From assembly GCA_029532415.1 (NCBI GenBank), contig JAQOTA010000053.1, forward strand, positions 1,178,001 to 1,242,000: DNA of 64,000 nt, read 5' to 3'. Made by a program: the position numbers and the translations under genes. The notes beneath the pieces are model-generated. The model was not told the origin of the DNA, ran no database searches, and saw only the letters and a program-made list of their open reading frames with translations. Of the stretch, positions 34,521 through 46,748 are shown piece by piece. Numbering within the stretch: position 1 is the first letter of the stretch; each line of letters begins with the position of its first letter. The stretch comes from Marasmius tenuissimus. Taxonomy: Eukaryota > Basidiomycota > Agaricomycetes > Agaricales > Marasmiaceae.

Positions 34521-36654
34521 GGAGATCAACCTATTTGCCCAGAGATGTGTGTAATCACGACAGACGCCATTGAACCAACAAAATCAATATACAAGAACCA
34601 GTTACGTCAAATTAGGCAGACTCGAACGTTATACAAAGTGGCAAATCTTTCATTGAATCAGAGCGTACTAGTCCACTACGTTTATGTTTAGCCAGGATAC
34701 AGGGATGGAGAAGTTATAAACTACTCATCCGTACACGTCGAGGGTAGATCCCTGCGTGCTTGTAGCTTCATTGTCTGCCATACCACATCCTTTCTAAACT
34801 CGCTTCTGATACGAGAAAACCAAAGCCTGGAGCTCCTACTCTGAGCTTTGCTGGTTCCGGAATCCAATGCGAATCATCCGTTAGCCTACGGCAAATGAGA
34901 ATAATCTCCCGTGTATCCAAAGGCATACGACGGAAAATGAGAACTCACACTCAACTGGCTCGGCATCCCCTATCGGACGCAAGACCTCTACCACAGGGTA
35001 CTCAATTGTCTCTTCAAACCAGCTTCATCTCCCCCTCCGTCTTCCCAACCCGCTCCTACGATTGACAACGTATCTCTTCGGCAATCAAGAATTCATGAGC
35101 CGCAGTAAAAGTCACTGTCTCAGACGAGGTCGCATAGGGAGTTTCCCCTTGCAGCATCGGTCGAAGTTGGTCTGATTTCTGTAGACTTTGGTTTCTGACA
35201 GGCTCGAGAGTGACGAAGTTGAAGTCTAAGAGGTCCTAGGTTGCGATGGTCTCTTAGCGCTTAGCAGTTGACCCCCCGACGTCCATATAGGTGAGGAATA
35301 TTTTGTCCCCTTTTTTAACGCCACGGAGCGTAGCGCAGGAGATTCGATTCCAAAGATCCGCGGGTCGACAAAAGCTGCGTGGTAAAGGTCGGCGACGGAA
35401 CGAGAACGTCAGATAAGACAGATAGTGCACCTGTGATTGACCCCGGGCTCGGGATGCGCCCTTGGGCCTTAGGCACGCCGGTGTACGGAATTCAAGCTGA
35501 GAATGAGCTGGAATTCAAGAGTCTAATGATTCCGCTGTATAACATCTGGACTTTCGGGGTACCTCAAATCCCTCGTAATAACCGTCCATCCTAACGATCC
35601 CCGAGAGAGCTACCTCCATCATGCAGATGATAGGCGTGAAACTTCATACATGCGTCCTGCGACTCCTTCGGCATATCGCCGAGCCCACGCTCGAGGAACT
35701 TTATTCCTTTTTCGCATAGAGCAGGCTCTATAACCTGCTCCTTGTGTGATGAGCTGGAAGGTACGCCAGCCTTGCGATGGCCGACGTTACCGTCAGCAGA
35801 GGTCGTTGGTCTAAAACTAAATCTCTTGAGATCGATACATATTGTTGTCAGAGGAGATCTATTTCCACCAGCCTGGCGATTATACGTCACGTTATGGGAG
35901 GCCAATCGAATCATGAATGATTGCGAATAACCTGAAGCGCTGAGGAGTTGTTGTTTAGCAGGAGGCGTGATAATGCACGAGGTGAACCAATGATTCGGCA
36001 TAGCTCTGGCAATGCGTCGATAGATGCGGACGGTTGAGAGTCGAGGACAGTTGTGCTTGACTTGAGAATTCCGGTGAGGCCGAACCTGCTCGTTCCTAGA
36101 TTACAATACTTCGTTGTCGACATCGATTTGTCTCGTCAGATACTAACTTGGGCCCCTACGGGTTCCCTAATATCCGTTGGTTTGAGGAAGGCCAACGAGA
36201 AATTATAGTACGCACCTGAACTATGGCATGATAATCCTCGTCGGACCTCGTCAACGACAGATGTTTTCCGAGTATTCCAACCAACACGAACCCTGGCACG
36301 AGTTCAACGACGTTGAACGGAGATTCGGAGGGCACACCAGAGATATTACTCACAGAATTCTTATGGGGCTTTTGACCGTGGGTTTCATGGTTGAAGGCAT
36401 CTCGTCGCGAATTTTGAGAGACCTCTGTGGTGGTGGGAGCAAACGAGCGTGGGCCCGAGTAGTCAAAATGCCAGTGGATCCTTGTGGGTCCAAAGTTTCC
36501 GCCCGGGCCGACATTCTCTCTTCCCGCAACTCCCATGTTCAACTCTCTCTCTGAAGCAGGATTGAAGCTATCCGTTGACTACGCAGTGTGCCGCTCCATT
36601 GAAAACTCCGCACATGCAAGTAACGTCGAGTTGGGATCCATCGTGACGGGAGTT
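34521..36654 (-). pseudogene. P3 block, unit D
   Basis: Minus-strand pieces: GPTRIHWHFDYSGPRSFAP near 36480 (shared with A, C and E), a kept splice donor gtgagta near 36356, VKKGDKIFLTYMDVGGST near 35310, and AHEFLIAEEIRCQS near 35090. Stops in between show that it is not intact. A 136-codon minus frame at 35591-36001 has no counterpart in the other copies. Confidence 0.4.
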
Positions 36655-36967
36655 GGAACTGAAAAGAGGGTACAAATCGCTTTGGTAGGTTGTATTCTTG
36701 AAATCACCGTGGACTGCTGGGCGCTGATCGATATCCTACGAGGCTTTCATCTTGTTTTCATATCGATAATTTGAAGGACAGCATCGGGTCACAGTCGTGG
36801 AAATTTGTGGGTCTGGTGCGGCGAAAAACCCAAAACAGGCGTTGCTGTAGGTTCGGAGCGTGAGCCATCGACATGTGTTGACCACGACGCAGCTGAACGG
36901 CTTATCTCTTGACCATCATCTTCTCCCTCTCGTCTCTCGCCTCTCGTCTCTCGCACCCGCAAGCTCG
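36655..36967 (+). promoter_or_regulatory. Intergenic region before core gene D
   Basis: Equivalent of 3297-3562, but the heptamer pair is degraded here to ctgctgggcgctga (36713-36726). A ctctcg-rich repeat (36924-36954) lies before the ATG. Confidence 0.4.
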
Positions 36968-39018
36968 ATGCTCTCCGGATTCTTTCACAAGGCGCGCAAC
37001 CCTCATATCACCAGCAGTAACTTCAACCAGGTCCAGGGAGATCAGTACAATTACACGACACTTGTTCAAGCGAAGGAAGAGGAACTTACAGAATTCGATG
37101 AGGTGGGTGATAAATGCTTTGTTGGACCACGAGAATCTGACGTTGGTCTTAGTATTTCAAGGTAAAAAGAGGTGCACTTATGAAGTTGAAGGACATTGGG
37201 TGTTCCACATACCCGCGACGATGGGACGATGGGGATAGGAAGTTGTGGGAGGAGGGGAAACCTCGAGTTGACAGGACAGTCTGTACAGCAAGGGTGGTGG
37301 ATCGGCCGGGAATGGTGTTTACGGTGGTGCAGTATAGTGGACCGGATGCGCGGAGAGTACGCTCATTGATTTTTGAGGTAGATAAATCGTCTAATTTCAT
37401 TTCCAGGCTTTCGAGCTAGAGTTTTGGATGCTGTCGAGAATACTGTGCATTCTTTCTCCAAGTTTTTCTCATCATGGATGCTCAAATCACGCTAGGACTT
37501 CAAACGCGTCGCAAATCTATGGCTACAGCAAGTCGGAAATTCCCTCGATCATAATGCATAACGGCACGTAGTTGTACGCTGTGGGTCGAGCTTGACTGAT
37601 GTTTCTATTGCAGAACAGATACCAGCTGCGCACTTGGACACAATTGGGCCGTTGAGTCGGGATTATGTCAGTAGTGTAGCTGTAAGTAGCCAATGTAATA
37701 TCTCGAACCATTTGAATGAACTGGCTATAGAGGCAATTGGGTTTTGGTGGGTTTATTACCTCGGAGTTGTGGATGGATGTTGGAAGGGGAGTGTTTTGTC
37801 GTGGTCCGCCAGGGCCAGGCAAACTGTCTTTGTCGGGTGGTTTTGATATCGGAGAGATGCCTCTCACTATGGATTTTCTTCGAGAAAATGTTTTGATACG
37901 CTTCTTGGCGAGTTTCAAGTCGAAGAAAGTGGATTGGGTGGTCGTGCGGCATTTCGTGTCGGCAGGTGTTTGGCCGTCGCTCCGGGATGTGCCTGAACGA
38001 GTCTCTCAGCCAACTGTCATTTCGACGTTGACAAACACCCCCATCGCCGTCGCAAACAATGTCTGGACGAGCTCCCTCTTTAGTCATCTTTCAGATCGAG
38101 AATTGCTGGAAAATGGGCAGACCAGGTACGTGTTTGAAGAAATCCTTTACTCGCTGGCCTCACGCTTTGAATAGATTCACCCTTGCTGGCCCACCCCGGT
38201 ATGTTATGTTAGAGTGGAATGGAAATGCACCCCACGCCTGGCTGTTGCAAGCTTGGGGCATTTTTCATGCTCGTGGAATTGATGTGGAGGAAGATTTGAG
38301 TGTCTATGGTGTGTTATCAGAATTCCTTTCCCTTTCCGCCTGCTGACATCTTCTAGGATTTATCTACCATTACGCCAGCCTGTATAGCGACTTTCCAGGT
38401 CTCTCTGAAGCCCAACTCGAGCGACAATCCCAACAACCAATCTATCTCTTTGTTCGTCCATTACCTTCCGACCTGGGCCCTTGCAAAACATCTTCGCTCC
38501 ATTATTGGTCTTTTCACGAAGATGGCCGCCCCCCTCTCTCTCGCGATATCTGTCACAACCTTGGTCTTCCCATCCAGCTCGAAATAGAAGATCTTGGCTC
38601 CCGTTCATTTCTTTGGGCCAAAGACACCTATGGACAGATGCACCAATATCAGGTCAACCGAGGCTTCGACCCCTCCACCATTGCTTTTGCTCGACATCGT
38701 GGATATGATGAGATCATTTTCCGGTCTGTTAATGACTCGGATTGGTTCGAGATCCAAGAAGGTTTGCTTTATCACTCTCAGTTCTTTGCTATAGCCTGAC
38801 GTTCTCTTATCCTGTTGTTAGAATCTCCGCCTAAAGGTCGAGCCTCAACGCCAACATCCGAGATGTCAGGGATCGAAGATCTTGGTCCTCTCCACCCAAG
38901 CTCGGTCTATGTGGCGTCTGAGATCCGAGAGGGGTCCGCCAGCTTTGGATTGCCCTTCCTCGACATATCAACTGAATCGATCTCTACGGCGAAGACTTTT
39001 GACATGGAGGTAGACTAA
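36968..39018 (+). CDS. Core gene, copy D: uncharacterised agaricomycete family protein, 564 aa, 8 exons
   Basis: Exons: 36968-37102, 37153-37356, 37407-37563, 37614-37681, 37731-38125, 38175-38308, 38357-38761, 38822-39018, open to TAA at 39016 (the only copy ending in TAA). It is the most diverged copy. The N-terminal motif is SSNFNQVQGDQYNY and exon 1 is two codons shorter. Exon 3 starts AFELEFWMLSRIL in place of VFEEDFRRLSRIL. Intron 3 begins with GC (37564), while the other five copies have GT there. Exon 4 has one extra codon. Residues at exon 7 vary (FIYHYASLYSDFPGLSEAQ), but HYWSF, MHQYQVNRGFDPS and FARH remain. The frame stays open despite these changes. Function unknown. Confidence 0.83.
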
Positions 39019-39600
39019 TGTGAGGTAAGACCATTTGTTCCCTACCTCTGCAGCACACGCAACTCAATGATATTCAGGATTATGCTCAGTACCTGTCTAT
39101 CAATTTCATCTCTCCTCTATTTGGGTTATGTGCTGAATTTCTGGGCGTCTTGTGATAGTCTACGTATATGGGTTTTGTTTTCCTTAAGTACGCCTACATT
39201 CGAATTAAATTCCAACGCATCTTCTACTACCATGCCCTCGATTTGCTCGGAATCCACAATCGGGTCTCACAACTCTTGTTTGGGGCTGAGCAAACGTATA
39301 CCACGGCCAGGATCTGCTCTTAATGATCAGATTATTCAAGAGTAGCATTGACAGTAGGATAAACGACTATATACACGGCTTGAAGGTTGACGTTGAGTTG
39401 TCGTTCGCACGTCATCAACTCAGGAATCTAATGTGTATAGATAGGTAGTCCGAGTACAAAGAAACTGTGCAAGGGGGCATGGCTGACGTCCAGAGGTCAT
39501 CACGCATCAGAACCGCCAATCGTGTCTGGAACCCGCAATGCGGGAAACCGCATTAATAACCCTCTCTTCGAGAGATAGTGAAGCTCTTTGAAAAAATGCC
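39019..39600 (+). other. 3' flank of core gene D
   Basis: Only partly similar to the other flanks (shared: tttctgggcg, gaatccaca, ggggctgagcaa). No gene seen. Confidence 0.3.
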
Positions 39601-42500
39601 CGTTGCTCACTACTTGTGACGGCGATCAGATACCTGTCGGTGGTTGAACCTGCGCTCTGGTCATATGAGTCCTATTGCATCCTCGGGTCGTCAAACGACG
39701 ATCCGAGCATGGAGCAGACCGTGCCTTCCTTGGGCAAAGTCCCATTTACAAAGTACCCCCAGGTGGCTTTAGCAGTGCGAACCGAGGATACATCGATCGA
39801 CGAAGCTACGGAAGATCACTCATGAGTGAGCAAAGAGGATTCGGAAGAGAACGCTGTCGACTTACCCTGAGGGAATCCTGAACTAGAGCGACCGATCTCG
39901 GGAAGGGTAAAGATGTGTCCTTTGCGCTGTTAACGTTGACCCGGAATCAGGGTTTCTGGACACACAAGGGGCGGACGAAAAGAACTTACCCTTCCAGACG
40001 AGTGACGGGATCGACCTGTGTCTATCTGGAGAGCCTCGGGGCTAATATGTGCCGTTGTGTTTCCGATAGCATGGGGAAGCTGGTATTGCCACCGATGCAT
40101 CTGCATCGCCGACCTCGAACTCCACCGTAGTGTCTCGTAGTGTCCATATGTCTAGTAACAAACCCGGCCTGAGCTCTCTATTTGTCAGCATCACTTGAGG
40201 ATGTAGGCTCATAGACAGCCAGCTTACCGCTCGTGTTTGTCTTGGTAGGTATCGATAGAATTACCAGCTTCAACTCGGGCGCCACATGCTCAATCGCTTC
40301 CTCCCCTTTCACCCTGGCATCCACTGAACCTCGGACGGCAGCAGTCGCGGCACAGATTTGACGAGTTCTCTTCGACATCACATTGCGAGTCATGCTGCCG
40401 TCCATCGCTACTGGAAGGCCTGATTCAACCGTAGACTGGCACTCATCACCGCTCATCCAGTCCCGTGTTAACGAGCACGGTTATCCGAGTCGGCCTTCAA
40501 ATGGAGCACTCTGACTGTCGAAGAGGTGGCGATAATGAAGAACGTGAAAGTGTTGTAACTTGTGACGGCTCATGCTGAATTATGGCGGCGTCCGAGATGC
40601 AGGAACTTGTATGATTGTGGCTACACGCAATCGAGCTCGAGGGTTTGGATATCTCGCCGAGTTGCAAATGTTGGCGCTAGATACGCTATAGGGATGCCTC
40701 TAAGGTATATTGAGGTAAGATTGGGGGAGTAACTATCCGCTGAAGCTGGGATCTAAGGTTCGTTGTGTCTTGAGGGCCGTCGAGCATCGGAAACATGAGG
40801 AATGCCCGGATTCACTTGCGTTGACGGCGTCGGTGGTGTAAAGGAGCAGCTAACTGGCAACCGTTTGAACTGCCGAACGCGCTAGCCACTATCCAGGACT
40901 TTCGACCTCGATCTTTTGTGAGAGCAGGGGTACGGTGAGATGAGGTATGCGGCGGGGCGGCGGGAGGAAGGGAGGTGGTCGTCAGCTTCTGATGTTTGAG
41001 TACGACTTGGAGGTACGGCATCGGTGGTGCAGGAGTCGAAGCATCATCAGATTCAAAACTCAAGAGATCGTCATCAGGGCCGATGCGACTGGGCAGCGAA
41101 GGTGGTCCAGGATCCGGTGTAGCATGCGGAGAGTAGTTGGCAGAAGTCGTATACTGATCATTGGGAAGAGCACCAGTGTCAAGTGTCCTGTCGACCATGA
41201 TGGGAGATGACGATGTCGAGCGGGCGTGGTTGGGTTCTTTGGGCACCAGAAGGCAGGGAAGGGGGGGAAGTGAGAAACGAGATTCGAGCCTGTCCACACC
41301 CAGCACCTCATTTTGTCCTCTGTTACTGTTCCTAGTTTCTCCCACTGATCGCATTCTGAGGCGGGCGTGGTTCAAAGTAGAACTCGGTGGAACGGTGAAC
41401 GAAGATGTAACTCGATATTCCATCGACGTGAGAGTTCGATGAACGAGGCAGGGAGGAGAATGAGACAGGTGATGACGACGGATTTCGAGATGTGTTTATA
41501 GTATTGGGATAGGAAGGAGCTGGTGCCAACTCCGATTTCGACTTTTTGAGGTACTGGTCTGAGTTGGGTACCATCGTGGTTCCACCGTTATCAGCACACA
41601 CTACTATCTGAACAACGATCAGCAAAGAAGTCAGTTGTATGAGGACTACGAGTACTCACATCCTCTATCAAGGTATCTTCATGAGGCTCTCTGGCTGTCA
41701 AAGAGGTGAGAGTGAGAAACATGAAAGCCGTGTATCGTTCATGTTGCCGAACAAAACATGGCGTCCGAGTTCTGGGAATTGTCGTACTATGCATTCGAAC
41801 TCGACAGCTGCTGAGGTTGTCGGAAACGATAGGGCGTTTGAGCTAGACCCGCTATAGCGATGTCTTCGAGGGTGTCTGGATCAGAGCTGGAGGAGTAGCC
41901 GGTGAAGCTGGAACCCAAGACTCGTCATGTCTCGGGGCTATTAGGCATTGGCACTACGATGCAAAGAGGCAGCGAAATAACGTCTGGTCGGTGTGTCGAA
42001 CGCCCCTCTGGCTAGCTGTTGGCCAAAACCCTTCGCCCACAATCTCTGGTGTTCCAAATCCATCCACTCCTTATCACCGCCACCCCATTTCATCATCTGT
42101 CTGCGCTCCTGGTTTCTCCCGTTGAGCATCTGAGGCGTGGTTCGAATGAGATTTTGGTAGAACGAATTCACGGGTATGTAGCTGCAAATTCGATTGGCGT
42201 AACAGTACGATGGACAAGGCAGGGAGGAGACCGAGATAGCGATGGTGATGGATTTCAAAGGGATAGTCCAGTTACAGCTGCAATGTTAGAAACTTCTGGA
42301 GATCTGGTTTGCGTTGGAGCCGTCATGGTTGTGCCGTCGCGCTGCCGTATCTGTACAACGATTAGTGAAAAAGGCGACTGGATGGTGATGAGAACGGGTA
42401 TTGGCACCTTTCCTGTCGAGGATGTCCCAACCGAATATCCCAACCGAGGTCGTCGTCTTTGTCTGTCTTCGGCACCACAATGTTCTAATCGCGGTCTGAG
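39601..42500 (-). pseudogene. P4 block, unit D
   Basis: Longest P4 version, heavily decayed. The minus-strand start region near 42480 reads VPKTDKDDD, comparable to MVPKTNKEDD of F. A 203-codon frame is open at 40812-41423 (Pro/Ser-rich, GPPSLPSRIGPDDDLLSFES). The IGNT motif appears near 40070 (IGNTTAHISPEALQ). Stops between the pieces make a functional product unlikely. Confidence 0.35.
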
Positions 42501-42959
42501 TCTGTCTCTTTCCTGAGCATACTTAGTTTACATGTATGGCGGGTATCTGGTCAGTACGGCGAGTGGTAAGGAATGGCTTCTGGATCTTTCTGGATGGTGG
42601 TGTAATGAGCATACTGGAGAGCGGAGAAACAGGAAAGAAACGCGTCACCGGAGGGTGGAGTGATGGGCTCGTCGACGATTTCGGCCGCCTTGGTTGTTGT
42701 TTCAGCATTGAGAACACCGTTTTACCACGCTTGACGCGAGCTATTCCCCTTCTCTATATCTCCTCTTCTGTCGTGTCTTTGGCTTTGCAGATTTCATCCA
42801 TCCTCCCGCCCTGTTGACTCTTGCTATTGAGTGGGTGAGTGTCAATCGTTCGTGCTCGATGTGTCCGGTCCCTGGCGGCGCTGAGAAGTTATTGGCCAGT
42901 CGGTTTCTACCTGCCGTTTGAGTCATAAACATCCCGGATCCAAGTGTTGGTATATCTGG

Positions 42960-44330
42960 CACCTACCGTACAAAGTGAGTACTCGGCCGTGTTCGTATGA
43001 TGTTGGGTGCCTATGAGCTTTGTCGGGATGGCGAGTGTCATCGTGAGAGGAGAGAAAGAGATGGCTAATAGGCGCCCAATTCTGAATGATAATCTCTCCC
43101 TCAAACCGTCATCATGCACAACATCGTCAGGCACGTTCGTTTCACTGGTCGACAACGCTTCACTAGCCTGGGACTTCATTTCATCTTGTCAACTGCCGCG
43201 AAATCAACTCTCTCATCGCACCCAGGCTAACATATCAAGACCTCAAAACCGGACCATCTGCCGACTGGACGCTCCTGGTGGGGGCTTGGATGAAAATCCC
43301 AAGCTTACACACTTTTCCTTCCCTTTCTCTCCGAAAACATCTACGGCAAACATGATCCCGGTCATCACCGCCCTGTGCCCTCGCCCATCTCCTTCGAAAT
43401 GAACGCCCATGACTGGCCAGTGTCGAACCTATCGTTAACGTTGCTACGACGGCTGCCCATGCTCGAGAGTGTTCCTGGACTGTATTGGGTATTCACCAAC
43501 CAATGGAGTTAGTGTATCTCCGTATCATCCATATCCCCTACTCAACGCCATCTCCATTCTCAAGCATGTTGTTTTCAATTCGTGAACGGTTCGCTCGAAG
43601 CAGTGCATTGGTGCAGCGATCTTCCAACTCCCTCCTGATTGCAGGCAGGCGCTGGGAGGTTGAGGTCTTTTCCGCCTTCCCACCTTCCCACCCCGCATGT
43701 CTGCATCTTACCAGCAATTCTGGATCAAGGATCTTGTCGCCGAGAGTGATAGTCACGGACCTTGCAAGTTGCAACACCAATTTTGGAATAGACAGCTGTG
43801 GTAACTGTGAATGTGCAGAATTTTGGACAATGAGCCAGGTTGAGAGCCAGAATTCAGGGCGAGGGGGAGAGGCAAGGGTACAAATCAGACGCCGACGTAC
43901 TCACTGAATTACTGAGGACTGTGCTTTTGATTAGTTGCATTCTGTCGGTTTCACATCTCCGCTTCCCTATTTATTTCGCATTTTGGATCTTGCGTCGGTC
44001 GGAGGACCTCTTCATCCTTCACTTCGTGGCTCGGATCGATCCGATAGTTCTCCGCTTCGTATCTTGTCGCGTTCCTCCCTCCGTACACTCAGAGAGGTCA
44101 AGCGGACGAAGCATCTGTTTCACGTTTAGCCATTCATCCCACTTCAGTAGGATACCGACTCTCAGTTCCTCACGGACTTGACATTTTCGAGCGTTCTTGA
44201 CGGCCACCCAAGTAGCACTTCATTCGTGGCGGCCTCCTTTGTACACTACTCTATCGAAAGTATTCAAGTAAGTGTCAAATGACGACTTGCATATTTTTCT
44301 ACTTGAGCAAGGAGGTCGACGTATCCATGA
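42960..44330 (+). pseudogene. P2 block, unit E
   Basis: The frame at 43485-43907 starts MGIHQPMELVYLRIIHIPYS, matching LTYLEVLHV of A, B and F, and is open for 140 codons. The later part (VPPSVHSERSSGRSICF, about 44070-44110) corresponds to PPPVHSQR of F. The frames disagree between the two parts and a stop separates them. Confidence 0.35.
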
Positions 44331-44399
44331 CGAACACTGTTCAATCAAGCTCCAAGACCCAAGAAAAATCAGTCCTGTCGAGCTGAGCCCCGGTTGAAT

Positions 44400-46494
44400 T
44401 CAATACAAAGCAATGAACCCGTCAAATCAGCCCGCACTTGAATAAGGCTACCGTTGGGCGCAGCTGGAACAGGACTAGAGAAGCTACCAATAACCCATCC
44501 CTGTGCATGAAGGGTGGCCTGGATCCTATATTATATATTCCGCCGTGCCCTGGTATCCCTTCCAGGCCCATCTCCGATACGAGAAAATTGACGTCTGACG
44601 CCAAAAATTTGAGCCTCGCTGGGTTTGGAAACCAACACGAATCATTGGTCTATGGCGAATGTAGATAGTCAACCGCATGTCCAAAGTACACGACAGGGAG
44701 AAGACTCACGCTTGACCACCTTGGCGGCACTCTCCATCGAACGGTACACCTCCGCTGGATACCAAGTGCCTCCTCAACTTACAGATCCGTCAACTCTTCC
44801 ACGCCTGTTTCAACTTCTTAAGCCGCCGTTCAATGAACTTGTGTGGAGGGTTTTGTCGCAGCATCAATCGAACGTGGTCCGACTTCCGTGAGTTTCGACA
44901 GGCCTGAACTTGATATTGGAATCCCCGGGGTGTTAGGCCGTCGTGCCTCTGAATGATTAGCCTCTCGACATCTATAAAGGCGGTGAGGCCTTCGTCCTAT
45001 TTCTCCAAGCTACAAATCGCGCAAAACTCAACCCCAAAGGACTGTAGGTTGAAACCGATGGACATTTGGGCTTGAACGGTGTGACAAAGGTCAGCAACGG
45101 AACGGGGACCTCGACCAAGTTGGGATAGTGTACCTGCGACTGATTCGGGAGGAGCTCTTGAGTATGCCGGTGAATGGAGTTCGGTCTGAGAACGTACGAG
45201 TCAACCCGACTTGATATTCAGCCGATGCTGCTGTACACCAACGATCTCATGTCCCGCGTCAGAGAGATACTGCATTGAGACTGTTCACTCTGGAAGATGT
45301 GCTGGCTTTCCGATGGCCGGCCAGAGCTCTTTTGTTGGAAGCTAGAATTTCGGACATCATCTCAACTCGACTGTTGAAAACATTTCCTAGGTAGTCCGTA
45401 GAGTCTATGGCGCGGTATGGAAGGTCAATTGATTGGTTGAGATAACTCTCGTGTGGCATGAAACGTGACGATTTCCGAAGTGAAACAATCCGGTGTGGAT
45501 TTTGGCGTTGTGTCGACGGATGTGGACAGTTGGGGGGTGATAAACGTCGTGTTTGGCTCCAGTACTCCAGCGTCGCCGAAAGTTGGTTATTCTCGAGTCG
45601 TAATCCTTCATTGTTGTCTCTTCGTATTCGGAATTGAGAACCTACAGCCTTTCTGGTTTCCGTGAGTCAACAAAAAGTCAACAAAATAGTTCATTACGCG
45701 CCTGTATCGATATCCTTGACAATACCGTTTTGGAGGGTTTCCCATATAACCCCCGTGTTGCGCATTCGAGACGACCTGTGACATCGGCATTCAGGTTTGG
45801 GAAGACATGTCAGATTAAACAAGGGGTACGCACTGGGCTTTTGCTTATGTGTTGGGGATGGTGGTGGTACGGAAGAATGAAACCAAGGAAGCCACCCGAA
45901 GGATGCAACTCGTTGACTATTGACTATGAGTTTGATTCGGGAGATCATCGCACATAGGCCTTTTCCCCGAGTCTTTTGAGGATGCTTCGACTATGCTCGA
46001 GTCGTACGGCTGCCCGATGAGTTACAAACCGAGGCTTCGCTCAAAGAATATATCCTCATTAAGGGTTTCCAAGCCATCCAATCGACCTGATTCCCAGAGT
46101 TCTTGAAGAAATTGACTCTTAAGATCCGAAGGGCACAAGTCAAACTTCCACTCACGACTCGCGGAAATCCTGATAGAATCAGAATTGACATGGCTGAAAG
46201 AAATCCTAAGAAATCTCGTCACAGAGGCCTGTGTGGTGGTGGTTTGAGCGCAAACGAACGTGGGCCCGAGTAGGTGGTCAAAAGGGTTTGCTGTGCCTGG
46301 TGGATTCTTGTGGGTCCAAAATGAGGTTCAAATTTCCGCTTCAGGCCGACTCTCTTCCCACAACTTCCATGTTCATTTTTCAGTTCTCTCTGAAGTCTCT
46401 CCGACGGTCAACCATGCAGCATAGCATCTCTTCGGACATTGGCGTGTGCAAGTAACGTCAACTTGGGATCCATTACGACCGAAATTGGAACTGA
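44400..46494 (-). pseudogene. P3 block, unit E
   Basis: Close to unit C, including SDLKSQFLQELWESGRLDG (about 46130-46070). The end piece at 44422-44604 (MASDVNFLVSEMGLEGIPGH) runs to a stop. The piece before it, VHYPNLVEVPVPLLTFVTPF near 45130, is shared in form with C and D. Not intact. Confidence 0.4.
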
Positions 46495-46748
46495 AAGGAG
46501 GGTATAATCGCTCTGGTGAGTTGTATTCTTGAAGTCACCATGGATCGCTGACCGATGATTGATGGTCTACAAGGACTTCATTCTTCCATATCGATAACAA
46601 GAACAGCTTTGGGACACGGTTGTGGAATTTTGCGGGTCTGGTGCGGCGAAAAAATCAAAACAGGCGTTGCTGTAGACTCGGAGCACCTGTCATCGCCATG
46701 TGTTGATCGCGAGCGACTTATCTCTTGACCATCACCTTCCCCTCTCTC
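46495..46748 (+). promoter_or_regulatory. Intergenic region before core gene E
   Basis: Equivalent of 3297-3562. The heptamer pair is changed to tcgctgaccgatga (46544-46557). The usual ATG context is altered (see the gene). Confidence 0.4.

Larger units (their letters stand above)
32946..42707. repeat. Tandem segmental repeat unit D
   Basis: Fourth unit, about 9.8 kb: P2, P3, core gene, P4. It is the most diverged unit. The core gene and boundary regions align easily with the others, but P2, P3 and P4 are recognisable only in patches. Confidence 0.7.

Noticed and set aside
40812..41423. 203-codon minus-strand frame in P4 of unit D
   Set aside because: Pro/Ser-rich and low in complexity, with no open homologue in the other P4 copies.
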